From Paraeggerthella hongkongensis (GTDB lineage: Bacteria > Actinomycetota > Coriobacteriia > Coriobacteriales > Eggerthellaceae), in NCBI RefSeq assembly GCF_003726035.1, contig NZ_QICD01000003.1, positions 62,001 through 126,000 of the forward strand: DNA of 64,000 nucleotides. The letters are read 5' to 3'. Below, piece after piece: positions 34,201 through 42,133 of this stretch. The notes below the pieces were generated by a model. That model worked only from the letters and a program-made list of their open reading frames with translations, had not been told where the DNA came from and did no database searches. The position numbers and the translations under genes were made by a program. Every line of letters starts with the position of its first letter. The stretch's first letter is position 1.

Positions 34201-34725
34201 GGAAAGCGGGATCAGCGGCACGCATGCAAGCAAGGCCGATGCAGCGGGAAGGCTCAACGGCGCCAAGCAGGCGAACAGCGTGAGCGGTGCCAGAACAGCA
34301 TAGACCAGCTGGGGAACGTACTGCCCGAAATAGCTTTCAAGCTGCTCGCAGCCCTCCACGCTCACCTGGACCGCTTCGGCAGTGGACACGCGCTCGGAGT
34401 ACGCAGGTCCCATGCGCACCAGCTTCTCGTACACCTGCTGGCGCACCTCGCGCTTGGCGGCCTGCGCAGCGGCAAGCCCGCAACGCTGCGCGCCGGCCAA
34501 ACACGCCATCCGCACCGCGATGGCGGCGGCTCCCGCGCATCCCAGGCCGATCAGCCAAGAACCCAGATCCTTCACGCCCTCGAACCACGCTTGCACGAAC
34601 AAGCCGATGAACACCATAAGCGCCACGTTCGCAGTAAGGGCCGCCCACTGCAGCGCGACGTTGACGACAATGGGCCCGCGCGCGGCGGGCACCATACGCA
34701 AAAGACGCATGCTGAACACGAACAT
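31210..34725 (-). CDS. Fused CydD-CydC-like ABC exporter
   Basis: A 1171-residue protein with two complete half-exporters in tandem. The first half (residues ~1-585) has a six-helix membrane domain and an ATPase with GESGSGKST, FSGGQRQRL and VYVFDEATSNVD. The second (~620-1171) has GRSGSGKST, LSGGERQRI and FVLLDEPTSNLD. An acidic Ala/Ser linker joins them. Order and motifs match CydD followed by CydC, exporters of cysteine/glutathione needed for cytochrome maturation, which are separate genes in most bacteria. It abuts ybaN-like (TAG directly followed by ATG). The exact start is uncertain: ATG 34725 or a GTG two codons later with better ribosome-site spacing. Confidence 0.85.
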   Translation of the reverse strand: MFVFSMRLLRMVPAARGPIVVNVALQWAALTANVALMVFIGLFVQAWFEGVKDLGSWLIGLGCAGAAAIAVRMACLAGAQRCGLAAAQAAKREVRQQVYEKLVRMGPAYSERVSTAEAVQVSVEGCEQLESYFGQYVPQLVYAVLAPLTLFACLAPLSLPAASALLACVPLIPLSIVAVQRIAKRAMRQYWGAYTDLGESFLENLQGLTTLKIYRADEERHRLMNDEAETFRRATMRLLRMQLNSVTVMDVFAYGGAAVGIVVALVQFANGEIPLFAAFSVIFLSAEFFIPLRTLGSFFHTAMNGMAAADKMFSILDAPETARGSRVVESEQAGVTCRRVGYSYDGERTVLSDVDFDAPAGSFTGIVGESGSGKSTLAGVLCGRNAGFTGEVELAGVPLGCVSQASAARTVTVVSYASYLFKGSVRSNLLMADPQASDAEMWAVLERCRADGFVRAAGGLDAPVAEQGSNFSGGQRQRLALARALLHDTPVYVFDEATSNVDAESERAIVHVVHALAREKTVIMITHRLSAVASADRIYVLDDGRVSESGACGELLARDGAFARLWRQQISLERFASASEGEASRANGDDGAGDAEGGEATPSSAEDTPSSAASSFATAPRRSHLAVMMRLVGLVKPLLPWMVLAAVLGVLGFGAAIFLTVLAAFALADAAGLPQGVGLGTALVLVAVCGVARGPLRYGEQLCNHYLAFKLLALVRDKVFAALRRLAPAKLEGRDKGDLVSLVTSDIELLEVFYAHTLSPALIALLVSLGMAAFIGWFSPLLGVLALASYALVGVVAPFVSSLAAGESGQAVREGLGSMNAFVLDSLRGLRETLQFGRAGDRVRELAERTKLLECDEVRLKGRASVALAGVNALVLALDVVMVLAAGTLVAKGQLSPGAAIVASSALMSSFGPVIAVANLGSTLQQTLASGARVLDLLDERPQTDDVLDGADVSEFLGASARGVDFSYGDVAVLDNVDVRIEPGSIVHLAGRSGSGKSTLCKLFMRFWDATRGVVEVSGTDVRRVNTESLRALQGYMTQETHLFAGSVRDNIMLAKPDATEDELQAACDKASLTSLVERLPQGLDTPVGELGDTLSGGERQRIGLARVFLHDAPFVLLDEPTSNLDSLNEAAVLKALLDGREGKTIVLVSHRASTASVADATYTVDRGRVS

Positions 34726-35169
34726 CTACCTTTCAGTCGACTCGACGGGTCGCGACGGCGCATCGACGTTCGACGGCGCCGCAGGGGACGGCCGGTCGGT
34801 CTTGACCACAAACCCGAAATACACGATATGCGCGATCCACACCACAGCCACCACGATGCGGCCGACCGGCACGTTGGCCATGAGCGCGAACGAAACCCCC
34901 AGCACGACGGTAAGCGGGCCGAGCAGCAGGAGCTTCGCCTTGACGGTCATCGTGCGCTTGGTGGCGTACCCTTCGACAACCGAGCGGTAAAGCCTGGTCG
35001 AGCGGAACCACGCATTCACCCGATCCGAGCTGCGAGCGAAACAAAACGCTGCCAGAAGCAAAAACGGAGTCGTCGGCAGAATCGGGACCACAGCACCAAG
35101 CGCGCCCAAGCCGAAGCTCGCAAGCCCCCCGAAGGCCCATAACCGTTGTCCGATCCTGCGTTTCTTCAT
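34726..35169 (-). CDS. YbaN/DUF454-family membrane protein
   Basis: A 147-residue protein with the DUF454 pattern LGALGAVVPILPTTPFLLLAAFCFARSS followed by RVNAWFRSTRLYRSVVEGY. It has three or four membrane segments, including a C-terminal pair (LLLLGPLTVVLGVSFALM, IVVAVVWIAHIVYFGFVV). The start ATG at 35169 follows AAGGA by nine bases. The gene directly precedes the CydDC-like exporter; DUF454 genes often accompany heme or thiol transport, but no reaction is known. Confidence 0.88.
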   Translation of the reverse strand: MKKRRIGQRLWAFGGLASFGLGALGAVVPILPTTPFLLLAAFCFARSSDRVNAWFRSTRLYRSVVEGYATKRTMTVKAKLLLLGPLTVVLGVSFALMANVPVGRIVVAVVWIAHIVYFGFVVKTDRPSPAAPSNVDAPSRPVESTER

Positions 35170-35311
35170 AGACGAGCATCCTTCGCATCGCACCGACCAC
35201 GTCGCCCGAAGCCGGACGACCCTTTGTTATCCAAAACTAACATAGATAGGATACGAGACGACCGCCATATTGTAAACCTTGGCTAATTTTCTCAACCAAA
35301 GCAGGTATCCG

Positions 35312-35393
35312 ATGAGACGAAGGGACGGGGTCAATGACTCATTTTCTGGCCTGCGGCTGAAAATGAGTCATTGACCCCGTCCCTTCGTCTCAT
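35312..35393. repeat. 82-bp near-perfect palindrome, copy 1
   Basis: Two 35-base arms, beginning ATGAGACGAAGGGACGGGGT, are exact complements around a 12-base loop (TGGCCTGCGGCT). The same element lies at 53962-54043 with a single base difference in the loop. It sits next to the nhaC terminator. The sequence style resembles REP/BIME palindromes mobilised by TnpA-REP (RAYT) transposases; none is encoded here. Confidence 0.93.
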
Positions 35394-35428
35394 CAAAAAA
35401 ATGCTGCGCCCCTGAAGAGGCGCAGCAT
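35394..35428 (-). terminator. Intrinsic terminator of the nhaC-like gene
   Basis: On the minus strand an 11-bp stem (ATGCTGCGCCTCTTCAGGGGCGCAGCAT region, written here only by ends ATGCTGCGCC / GGCGCAGCAT) is followed directly by seven T residues, 28 bases after the stop codon. Confidence 0.9.
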
Positions 35429-35456
35429 CGCAAAACACATGAAGCAAACGGCTGCC

Positions 35457-36776
35457 TTACGCGTTCTCGACCTTCTTTTCGGGCACCAGGAAGATGAACA
35501 CAAGCGAACTGATCAACAGCAGGAACGGATAGAACAAAAACGGAATGATCTGGAACGCCGACAGCGCATATCCCAGTTCAGCCGTAGCCGAAACGGCCAC
35601 GAGCATCTGCGCACCGTACGGGATAACCCCCTGGAACACGCAAGAGAACGTGTCCAGAATGGACGCGGTCTTGCGCGGCGTGATGTCGTAGGTCTTCGCC
35701 ATGTCGGCCGCGATGGGGTTGGCCATAACGATGGCAACCGTGTTGTTCGCCGTGGCGACGTCCATAGCGCCTACCAGCAAACCCATGCCCAGCTGGCCGC
35801 CCTTCTTGCTCTTGAACAGGCTTTTGATGCCGTTCAGCAAAGCGGTGAAGCCGCCGTACTCGCGAATGAGGGCGCAAATCGCGCTTACCAGCACGGCCAC
35901 CATGGTGGTCTCGAACATGCCGGCGGCGCCCGAACCCATGTTGGCCAGCAGGTCGGTGGGAGCGGTCGCCCCGGTTGCCATCATGATGAAAGAGCCGGAC
36001 ACGATGCCCAGCAGCAGCACGATGAACACGTTGATGCCCACGATGCCGCCGATCAGCACGATCAGGTACGGGACAAGCTGGATCAGATCGTACTCATGAT
36101 GCACGGTCCCGCTGATGTCGGCGCCCAGCGACAGCACCAAGATGATGACCAGCGTCGCAATGGCGGCAGGCAGGGCGATCTTGAAGTTCTCGCGGAACTT
36201 GTCCTTCATCTGGCAACCTTGGCCCTGGCATGCCGCGATGGTGGTATCGGAAATGAACGAGAGGTTATCGCCGAACATCGCGCCGCCCATGACGCTGGCC
36301 ACGCACAGGGGCATGTCAAACCCTGACGCAGCGGACACGGCCACGGCGATGGGCGTGATAAGCGTGATGGTACCCACCGACGTTCCCATGGACAGCGACA
36401 CGAAACAGCTGACCACAAACAGAACAACCACTGAATACTCAGCAGGGATAACGGAAAGCAGCAGGTAAGCGACGCTTTCCGCGCTATCGCGCCCGACGGT
36501 GCCCACAAATATGCCGGCAGCCATGAAGATGAGGATCATGGTGACGATCGTCTTGTCCCCGATGCCGCGGCCCATGATGACAAGCTTGTCGTCGAAGGGA
36601 AGCTTGCGGTTTTGGAAGCAAGCAACCATCAGCGCGATCAGGAAGATCACCACGATGGGGATGTTGTAGAACCCCATCGAAATGCCCAGAACGTACTCGA
36701 ACAGCACGCCCAAGCCCAGATACAGTACGAGGAACACCCCGATGGGCAGAAGCGCCTTCACGTTCCCCTTTTCCAT
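35457..36776 (-). CDS. NhaC-family Na+/H+ antiporter-like transporter
   Basis: A 439-residue membrane protein with about 11 helices and NhaC-like signatures: FVSLSMGTSVGTITLITPIAV, VMGGAMFGDNLSFISDTTIAA, and GAMDVATANNTVAIVMANPIA. Members exchange Na+ for H+, or in some cases organic acids or amino acids. The ATG at 36776 is preceded by AAAGGGG; an upstream in-frame extension is not conserved. Transcribed singly with its own intrinsic terminator; the pantothenate kinase gene lies 42 bp upstream on the same strand and may be co-transcribed. Confidence 0.88.
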   Translation of the reverse strand: MEKGNVKALLPIGVFLVLYLGLGVLFEYVLGISMGFYNIPIVVIFLIALMVACFQNRKLPFDDKLVIMGRGIGDKTIVTMILIFMAAGIFVGTVGRDSAESVAYLLLSVIPAEYSVVVLFVVSCFVSLSMGTSVGTITLITPIAVAVSAASGFDMPLCVASVMGGAMFGDNLSFISDTTIAACQGQGCQMKDKFRENFKIALPAAIATLVIILVLSLGADISGTVHHEYDLIQLVPYLIVLIGGIVGINVFIVLLLGIVSGSFIMMATGATAPTDLLANMGSGAAGMFETTMVAVLVSAICALIREYGGFTALLNGIKSLFKSKKGGQLGMGLLVGAMDVATANNTVAIVMANPIAADMAKTYDITPRKTASILDTFSCVFQGVIPYGAQMLVAVSATAELGYALSAFQIIPFLFYPFLLLISSLVFIFLVPEKKVENA

Positions 36777-36818
36777 GCACGAACCCCTTTCCAATTGGAA
36801 CAATCCGCTTATTGTACC

Positions 36819-37628
36819 CTAGCAACGCCGATTCAGGCCGTGCAATATCCCCAAACCGCGCAAGGTCAAGTGCTCGTCGGCGCAGGTCACGCGCTGCGAA
36901 AGCGCCGCCATCGCCTGTGCGTCCTCGCCCGTGGCAACAACAGTCGTCCGATACCCCAGCTCGCGCCACACGGCATCCACCAACCCGTCGATGCGCGCGA
37001 CTTCGCCCATGACCACGCCGGCCTGCATGGCTTCGCGCGTGTTCTTCCCGATCACCGACGCCGGCGTGCGAAGATCCACAACCGCCAGCTGGGCAGCCGC
37101 ATCCGACACCGCCCGTGCAGAAAGCTTCAGGCCCGGAGCGATGATGCCGCCTACGAACACGCCGTCAGCATCAACTACCTCGAAGTTAGTCGTCGTACCC
37201 AAATCGACCACCAAAAACGGCGGCTCGTACGCAGCCTTCGCGGCGGCAAGGTCGGCTACGCGATCAGCCCCCAGCTCGCCCGGATCGTTGTAGCGCATCT
37301 TGACCCCCGTCTTCAAACCGGGACCCACCACGACCGGGCGCCTTCCCGTCAGGCTCTTCACGGCGGCAGTCCACGCGTCCGTCAAACCGGGAACCACCGA
37401 CGCCACAATGCCGTCGTCAACGGAAACGGGATTGTCGAGCGTCGCCAGAAACGAGGATATCCGAACGCGAACCTCGTCGGCCGTCATGCGCTCGTACGTT
37501 GTAGCCGTCCAGGTAGCCGTCAGCTCGCCCGCTTCGAACAAGCCCAGATTGGTCACCGAATTCCCCACGTCAACAGCCAATACCGACTGAAACGCGCATA
37601 TACGCTGCCCGGCTCGACCCTCGCTCAT
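36819..37628 (-). CDS. coaX: Type III pantothenate kinase
   Basis: A 269-residue CoaX protein with the acetate/sugar-kinase fold motifs: LAVDVGNSVTNLGLF (phosphate 1), YNDPGELGADRVADLAAA, VVDLGTTTNFEVVDADG (phosphate 2) and GGIIAPGLKLSARAVSDAAAQL. It performs the first step of coenzyme A synthesis and does not respond to CoA feedback as type I enzymes do. The ATG at 37628 follows AAGGAAGG. A longer-than-usual N-terminal leader of ~14 residues precedes the core; an internal start is possible but lacks a ribosome site. Confidence 0.94.
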   Translation of the reverse strand: MSEGRAGQRICAFQSVLAVDVGNSVTNLGLFEAGELTATWTATTYERMTADEVRVRISSFLATLDNPVSVDDGIVASVVPGLTDAWTAAVKSLTGRRPVVVGPGLKTGVKMRYNDPGELGADRVADLAAAKAAYEPPFLVVDLGTTTNFEVVDADGVFVGGIIAPGLKLSARAVSDAAAQLAVVDLRTPASVIGKNTREAMQAGVVMGEVARIDGLVDAVWRELGYRTTVVATGEDAQAMAALSQRVTCADEHLTLRGLGILHGLNRRC

Positions 37629-37774
37629 AGAAGCCGCCTTCCTTCATGAATTACACAATCACGCGAATTTAACGATACTCGTCGCGCGCCGCACCGATTA
37701 TACTGTACGCGTCCGATCAGTAACCCGACTTCCTAAAACGCAAGGGGAAGCGGATATACGAAAAGGAGAAGGAT

Positions 37775-39487
37775 ATGGACTCTGTCAAAGGGCAGCTGAC
37801 GCTGCGCGGCGTTCTTATAGGCTGCGCGGGCTGCGCCATCATCACCGCGGCATCGGTGTACACGGCCCTCAAAATGGGGGCGCTCCCTTGGCCTATCGTG
37901 TTCGCGGCCATCATCTCGCTGTTTTTCCTGAAAGGCCTCGGTCGCGGAAAAGCCAGCCTCAACGAAGCGAACGTCACGCATACGGTTATGTCGGCCGGCG
38001 CCATGGTGGCGGGCGGCCTCGCGTTCACCATCCCCGGCATCTGGATGCTGGGCTATGCCGACGAAGTGGGATGGTTCGAGATGCTGCTGGTTGCGCTGTC
38101 CGGCGTGATCTTGGGCCTTATCTGCACCGTTATGTTGCGGCGGCACTTCATCGAGGACGCCGAGCTGGAATACCCTATTGGAGAAGCGGCTGCGCAAACG
38201 CTCATCGCCGGCAACGCAGGGGGCAAGGTGGGCCTCAAGCTGTTCGGTTCCATGGGCCTTGCCGGCGTCTACACTGCGCTGCGTGATTTCTTCGGCGTGA
38301 TCCCGGCCATGCTGTTCGGCAACGTAGCCGTTCCCGGAGTCGCATTCGGCATCTACAACTCGCCCATGCTCTTAGCCGTAGGCTTTTTGGTGGGCACGGG
38401 CGCGGTGATCGTATGGTTCGCCGGAGCGCTGTTCGCAAACTTCGGCATCATCGTAGGCGGATCGGCAACCGGGCTGTGGGACGTTGCATCCGGGCAGGGA
38501 ATCGCGTCCAGCTTGGGCATGGGCGTGATGATGGGCGCCGGCCTGGGCGTCATTTTCAAGAACATCCTGCCTAAAGCATGGCAGATGATCAAGAACACGA
38601 AAGGCTCGCTCACCGTGGCCGCCAGCTCCGCGCCCTCGAACGGCTCGAGCGACAATCCGGCAGCACGGCGCCGCATCCGCCTAAGCGCGGGCATTGCCGC
38701 ATGCGGCGTGGCAGCCGTGGCGCTGCTCATCTGCTTCGGGCTGCAGCTCGGCCCCGTACCCGCCGTGATCGTGGTGGCGCTGGCCTGGGTGGCTACGGCC
38801 ATGAGCGCGCAAAGCGTGGGCCAAACGGGCATCGACCCCATGGAGATCTTCGGCCTTATCGTGCTTCTGGCCGTGGCGGCCGTATCGAGCGTACCGCAGG
38901 TTCAGCTGTTCTTCGTCGCAGGCATCGTGGCCGTCGCATGCGGCTTGGCCGGCGACGTGATGAACGATTTCCATGCCGGCCACGTGCTGGGCACGTCCCC
39001 GAAGGCGCAGTGGATCGGCCAGGCCATCGGCGCCGTGCTGGGCGCGATCGTGGCCGTGGCCGTCATGGCCGTGCTGGTGAGCGCTTACGGGCCGGAATCG
39101 TTCGGCCCCACCGGATCGTTCGTGTCGGCGCAAGCGTCGGTAGTGGCCACCATGGTGTCGGGCATCCCGTCCGTGCCGGCGTTCGCCCTTGGGCTTGCGG
39201 CGGGATTCGCGCTCTACCTGCTGAACTTCCCCGCCATGATGCTGGGCCTGGGCATCTACCTGCCTTTCTACATGTCGCTCACCGCGTTCATCGGCGCCAT
39301 GGTCAAGGTAGTCTACGAGAGCGCGTGCAAGCGCCGCCGCGCCAAGCTCTCCCCCGACGAGCGCGCCGCGAAGGAGAAGGAGCAACAGGAGACCGGTCTT
39401 GTGGTATCGAGCGGCGTTTTGGGCGGCGAGTCCATCGTCGGCGTACTGGTGGCCTTCGCCGCCGTGTTCGCCGGAATGGGCGCGTAA
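37775..39487 (+). CDS. OPT-family oligopeptide/metal-chelate transporter
   Basis: A 570-residue polytopic protein with about 14-15 membrane segments and OPT-family features: TLRGVLIGCAGCAIITAASVYTALKMG, NVTHTVMSAGAMVAGGLAFTIPGIW, EYPIGEAAAQTLIAGNAGG, and VMNDFHAGHVLGTSPKAQW. Bacterial members take up oligopeptides or iron chelates driven by protons. The start has AAGGAG upstream. Divergent from coaX across a 146-bp gap; monocistronic. Confidence 0.92.
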   Translation: MDSVKGQLTLRGVLIGCAGCAIITAASVYTALKMGALPWPIVFAAIISLFFLKGLGRGKASLNEANVTHTVMSAGAMVAGGLAFTIPGIWMLGYADEVGWFEMLLVALSGVILGLICTVMLRRHFIEDAELEYPIGEAAAQTLIAGNAGGKVGLKLFGSMGLAGVYTALRDFFGVIPAMLFGNVAVPGVAFGIYNSPMLLAVGFLVGTGAVIVWFAGALFANFGIIVGGSATGLWDVASGQGIASSLGMGVMMGAGLGVIFKNILPKAWQMIKNTKGSLTVAASSAPSNGSSDNPAARRRIRLSAGIAACGVAAVALLICFGLQLGPVPAVIVVALAWVATAMSAQSVGQTGIDPMEIFGLIVLLAVAAVSSVPQVQLFFVAGIVAVACGLAGDVMNDFHAGHVLGTSPKAQWIGQAIGAVLGAIVAVAVMAVLVSAYGPESFGPTGSFVSAQASVVATMVSGIPSVPAFALGLAAGFALYLLNFPAMMLGLGIYLPFYMSLTAFIGAMVKVVYESACKRRRAKLSPDERAAKEKEQQETGLVVSSGVLGGESIVGVLVAFAAVFAGMGA

Positions 39488-39611
39488 CGCCGAGCCTGCA
39501 GCAACAATGCGACCTGCAACGATATCGCTGCAGGTCGCATCGCGAACCACCGGCTGCGTGCTGCGCCCGCGTCGCAGCACGCAGCCGTGGCGTCCGCAGG
39601 CTTTAGCCCGC

Positions 39612-39667
39612 ATTGTCGCCCGAAACGTACGGTTTCAATGAGAAAACCGTACGTTTCGGGCGACAAT
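39612..39667. repeat. 56-bp perfect-stem palindrome, left copy
   Basis: Arms of 24 bases beginning ATTGTCGCCCGAAACGTACG are exact complements around an 8-base loop (CAATGAGA). The identical stem recurs at 40837-40892. The two copies bracket the pseudogene. Confidence 0.93.
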
Positions 39668-39761
39668 GTTCGTCCTACGAACCGAATGTCTGCCGTCCGC
39701 CTGCACGGATTCTGTGAAATGATAGGTCAAGGTCTCATGGGTCGGATGATGGTGGGATGCG

Positions 39762-40828
39762 ATGAAAGCCAATGATGCAGAACTAGCCGGGCTGCTCTTG
39801 CAAGCCGAACGTACGGAAAAATGCCTGGTTCCCTCTTGCGATCGCGTTCGGGCGGCCTTGCGGAGACGCGCCGAATGCGGGGCAGTCGTTCGTCCGATGC
39901 GAGGCGTGTATGCAAGCTCGTCGCGCTGGAATGGACTTTCGAGGTTCGATCAGGCACTCTACGTGCTCCGCACCGTGCAGGAACTGCATCCGGATTGGGT
40001 TTTTGCCACGAATCGGCTGCCGTTGCATTCGGCCTGTCCGTTTCGTACAGCAGCCTGGACGTGGTTCACGTTGCAACGTCCCGGTCGAGGCGCAACGTCA
40101 GCTCGAAGAGCGTTCGATGGCACGTGATTTCGGGCGACGAGCCCGTGGTCGTTCGCGGGCTTCGGGTAACGTCGCTTTCACGAACCGTTTTCGACTGCAT
40201 GCGCACTTCCGGCTTCGAGCAAGCGCTTGCCGTTGCCGACAGCGCGCTGCGCGTGAGCGGAAAACCATCGAGTTGGTTCGTTTCCTGCTTCAAACGCTTG
40301 GGAAGCGGCCATTCTCGTGTCGCCGATGCTGTTCGCACGATGTACCACGCTGACCCTTTGAGCGAAAGCGGAGGCGAATCTATTGCGCGCGCCGTGATGA
40401 TCAGGCAGGGTTTTGCGCTTCCCGAGCTTTAGGTCGTTCTACCGCAGCCCTTGCATGTGGGACGGTTCTATCGCGTCGATTTCCTTTGGACTCGCTTGGA
40501 TGGAGGCAAGGTCCTTGGGGAGTTCGATGGGATGCAGAAATACGAGGATGCGAAATTGCTCGGTGGCCGGTCTTCGTTGCGGGCGCTTGCCGACGAGCGT
40601 CATAGAGAAGCCCAGATTACGCTGTACGGCATGCCGATCGTCAGGTTTTCGTACGAAGACCTGACAAACGAGGCGCACTTCGTGAAACTGCTCGAGAGGT
40701 ATGGGATTCCTCGCAGCACCGAAACTGCTCTTGCCGAGCGGAAGCTCGAACGCTCCCGCTCGGATTCGGCGCAGGTTTTCACGGTGCGCAGCTTCGAGGA
40801 GGGTCCTTTCGAGCCTTTTGGCGTCTAG
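39762..40828 (+). pseudogene. Decayed AbiEi-like/nuclease-fold protein (frameshift plus stop)
   Basis: The reading frame begins at ATG 39762 (ribosome site GGTGGGA) with an AbiEi-type N-terminal part (RAALRRRAECGAVVRPMRGVYAS). Near 40008 the frame must shift by one: before it the protein reads DWVFA, after it HESAAVAFGLSVSYSSLDVVHV, as expected if one C was lost from a GCCCAC run. A second lesion is an in-frame TAG at 40430-40432, one base from CAG. Beyond it the frame continues with a nuclease-like end (FYRVDFLWTR...VLGEFDGMQKY...YGMPIVRFSYEDL, D and E active-site pattern). Corrected, it would be about 355 residues. It shares a plan with the intact gene at 12678-13637. Probably nonfunctional. 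Confidence 0.8.
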
Positions 40829-40836
40829 TTCAGGAA

Positions 40837-40892
40837 ATTGTCGCCCGAAACGTACGGTTTCGACGAGAAAACCGTACGTTTCGGGCGACAAT
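40837..40892. repeat. 56-bp perfect-stem palindrome, right copy
   Basis: The same 24-base arms as the left copy with an 8-base loop differing at two or three positions (CGACGAGA). It begins 8 bases after the pseudogene stop codon. Between it and the next gene (40893-41045) only a small hairpin was found. Confidence 0.93.
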
Positions 40893-41003
40893 GAGCCACG
40901 AAGGAGCGAGAACGGGAGCTGAGGGTCGAGGGGTCTCGAACTGCAAAACGATGATCGGAAACAAAGAGCAACGGCGTGGTTCGAAAACCGGATCCAAGAA
41001 GCA

Positions 41004-41027
41004 GAAAGCGGGCCGAAGGCCGCTTTC
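41004..41027 (-). terminator. Probable terminator of the glycosyltransferase gene
   Basis: A GAAAGCGGCC / GGCCCGCTTTC-type stem with a three- to four-base loop lies 18 bases after the stop codon, followed on the minus strand by the T-rich TTTCTGCTTCTT. Confidence 0.6.
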
Positions 41028-41045
41028 GCTCTAGTTGGTTGCGCT

Positions 41046-42068
41046 CTAGTTGAACTTGAAGATCTTCTGGGCCATGCGATAGCCCGTGATGCCTATCTTG
41101 CGACCAAGGCCGGTAGGCAGGTTCGTGCCCATGTTGAGCGCGCTGCGACGTATGCGGCGATACACATCCGGATCCTGGCGCTTAAGGTAATCCCAGATAG
41201 CCTCGCGCTTGTCCTCCGCCTCGTCGGTGTCGATCATGCGCAAGAAGATGGAGCAAATGCACATCATCATGGACAGGTAGTTCTCCATGTAGCGCTCGAG
41301 TCGCTTCTCGGGCACGTCGTCAGGCAGGCGCACGGCATCGATCATGGTGCGCGTGACACGCAGCTGCTGGTCGATGCGGCCGATCATCACGCTTTCGTTG
41401 ACGCTCTGATCCTCGCGACCGATGAAGTACCGGTACATGTCCAAATCGCGATAGTAAATGGTCTTGACATGCGGCAACGGCACGTACACGAAAATATTGT
41501 CCACATAGAACGTGTGCTTCGGCAATTCAAGCCCGATATCCTTCAAAAGCTGGGTGCGATAGATGACCGAATGCATGAGCAGGTATTGGCTAGGCAGGAA
41601 ATGCCCCACGTCGGACCAGCCGAACACGCGGCCTTCGGGGAACACGTTACGGTAGTGCATGACGGTGCGCGACCCCTCGTGCACCTTCTCGTACACGTAG
41701 TTGCCGATTACCAGGTCAACGGCGTTTTCCAGCTCGCACTGGAAGCGCAGGTAACCCATGATCTCGGACATGGAGTGCTCGTCGAGCCAGTCGTCCGAAT
41801 CAACCACCTTGAAGTAACGGCCCGTCGCGTTCGCGAGACCCGTGTTCACCGCCTGACCGTGGCCGCCGTTCTCCTGGTGCACGGCGCGGATGATGTCCGG
41901 ATACTTCGCCGCCCAAGCATCGGCCTTCGCCGGCGTCTCGTCTTTGGTCGATCCATCGTCCACGATGATGATCTCTATATCATCGCCGCACTTCAGGATG
42001 GACTCGATGCACTTGTCCATGTACGCCGCCGAGTTGTAGCACGGAATGGCGAATGAAATGGTCTTCAT
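41046..42068 (-). CDS. GT2-family glycosyltransferase
   Basis: A 340-residue GT-A glycosyltransferase: nucleotide-binding start ISFAIPCYNSAAYMDKCIESI, IEIIIVDDGSTKDET, and the metal-binding DXD-type motif VVDSDDWLDE (around residue 90). The C-terminal ~130 residues are a helical extension with basic patches (RRIRRSALNMGTNLPTGLGRKIG) and no clear membrane helix. It sits 65 bp downstream of glf on the same strand, so it may transfer galactofuranose or modify a galactofuranose-containing wall polymer; this is inference. The ATG at 42068 was chosen as the first family-like Met. Confidence 0.9.
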   Translation of the reverse strand: MKTISFAIPCYNSAAYMDKCIESILKCGDDIEIIIVDDGSTKDETPAKADAWAAKYPDIIRAVHQENGGHGQAVNTGLANATGRYFKVVDSDDWLDEHSMSEIMGYLRFQCELENAVDLVIGNYVYEKVHEGSRTVMHYRNVFPEGRVFGWSDVGHFLPSQYLLMHSVIYRTQLLKDIGLELPKHTFYVDNIFVYVPLPHVKTIYYRDLDMYRYFIGREDQSVNESVMIGRIDQQLRVTRTMIDAVRLPDDVPEKRLERYMENYLSMMMCICSIFLRMIDTDEAEDKREAIWDYLKRQDPDVYRRIRRSALNMGTNLPTGLGRKIGITGYRMAQKIFKFN

Positions 42069-42133
42069 GGTTCTTATCCCCGTCGTCTTGGTAGAGCGCG
42101 GCAGGAGCGCCCCCGCCGCGCAATCGATGCCTG

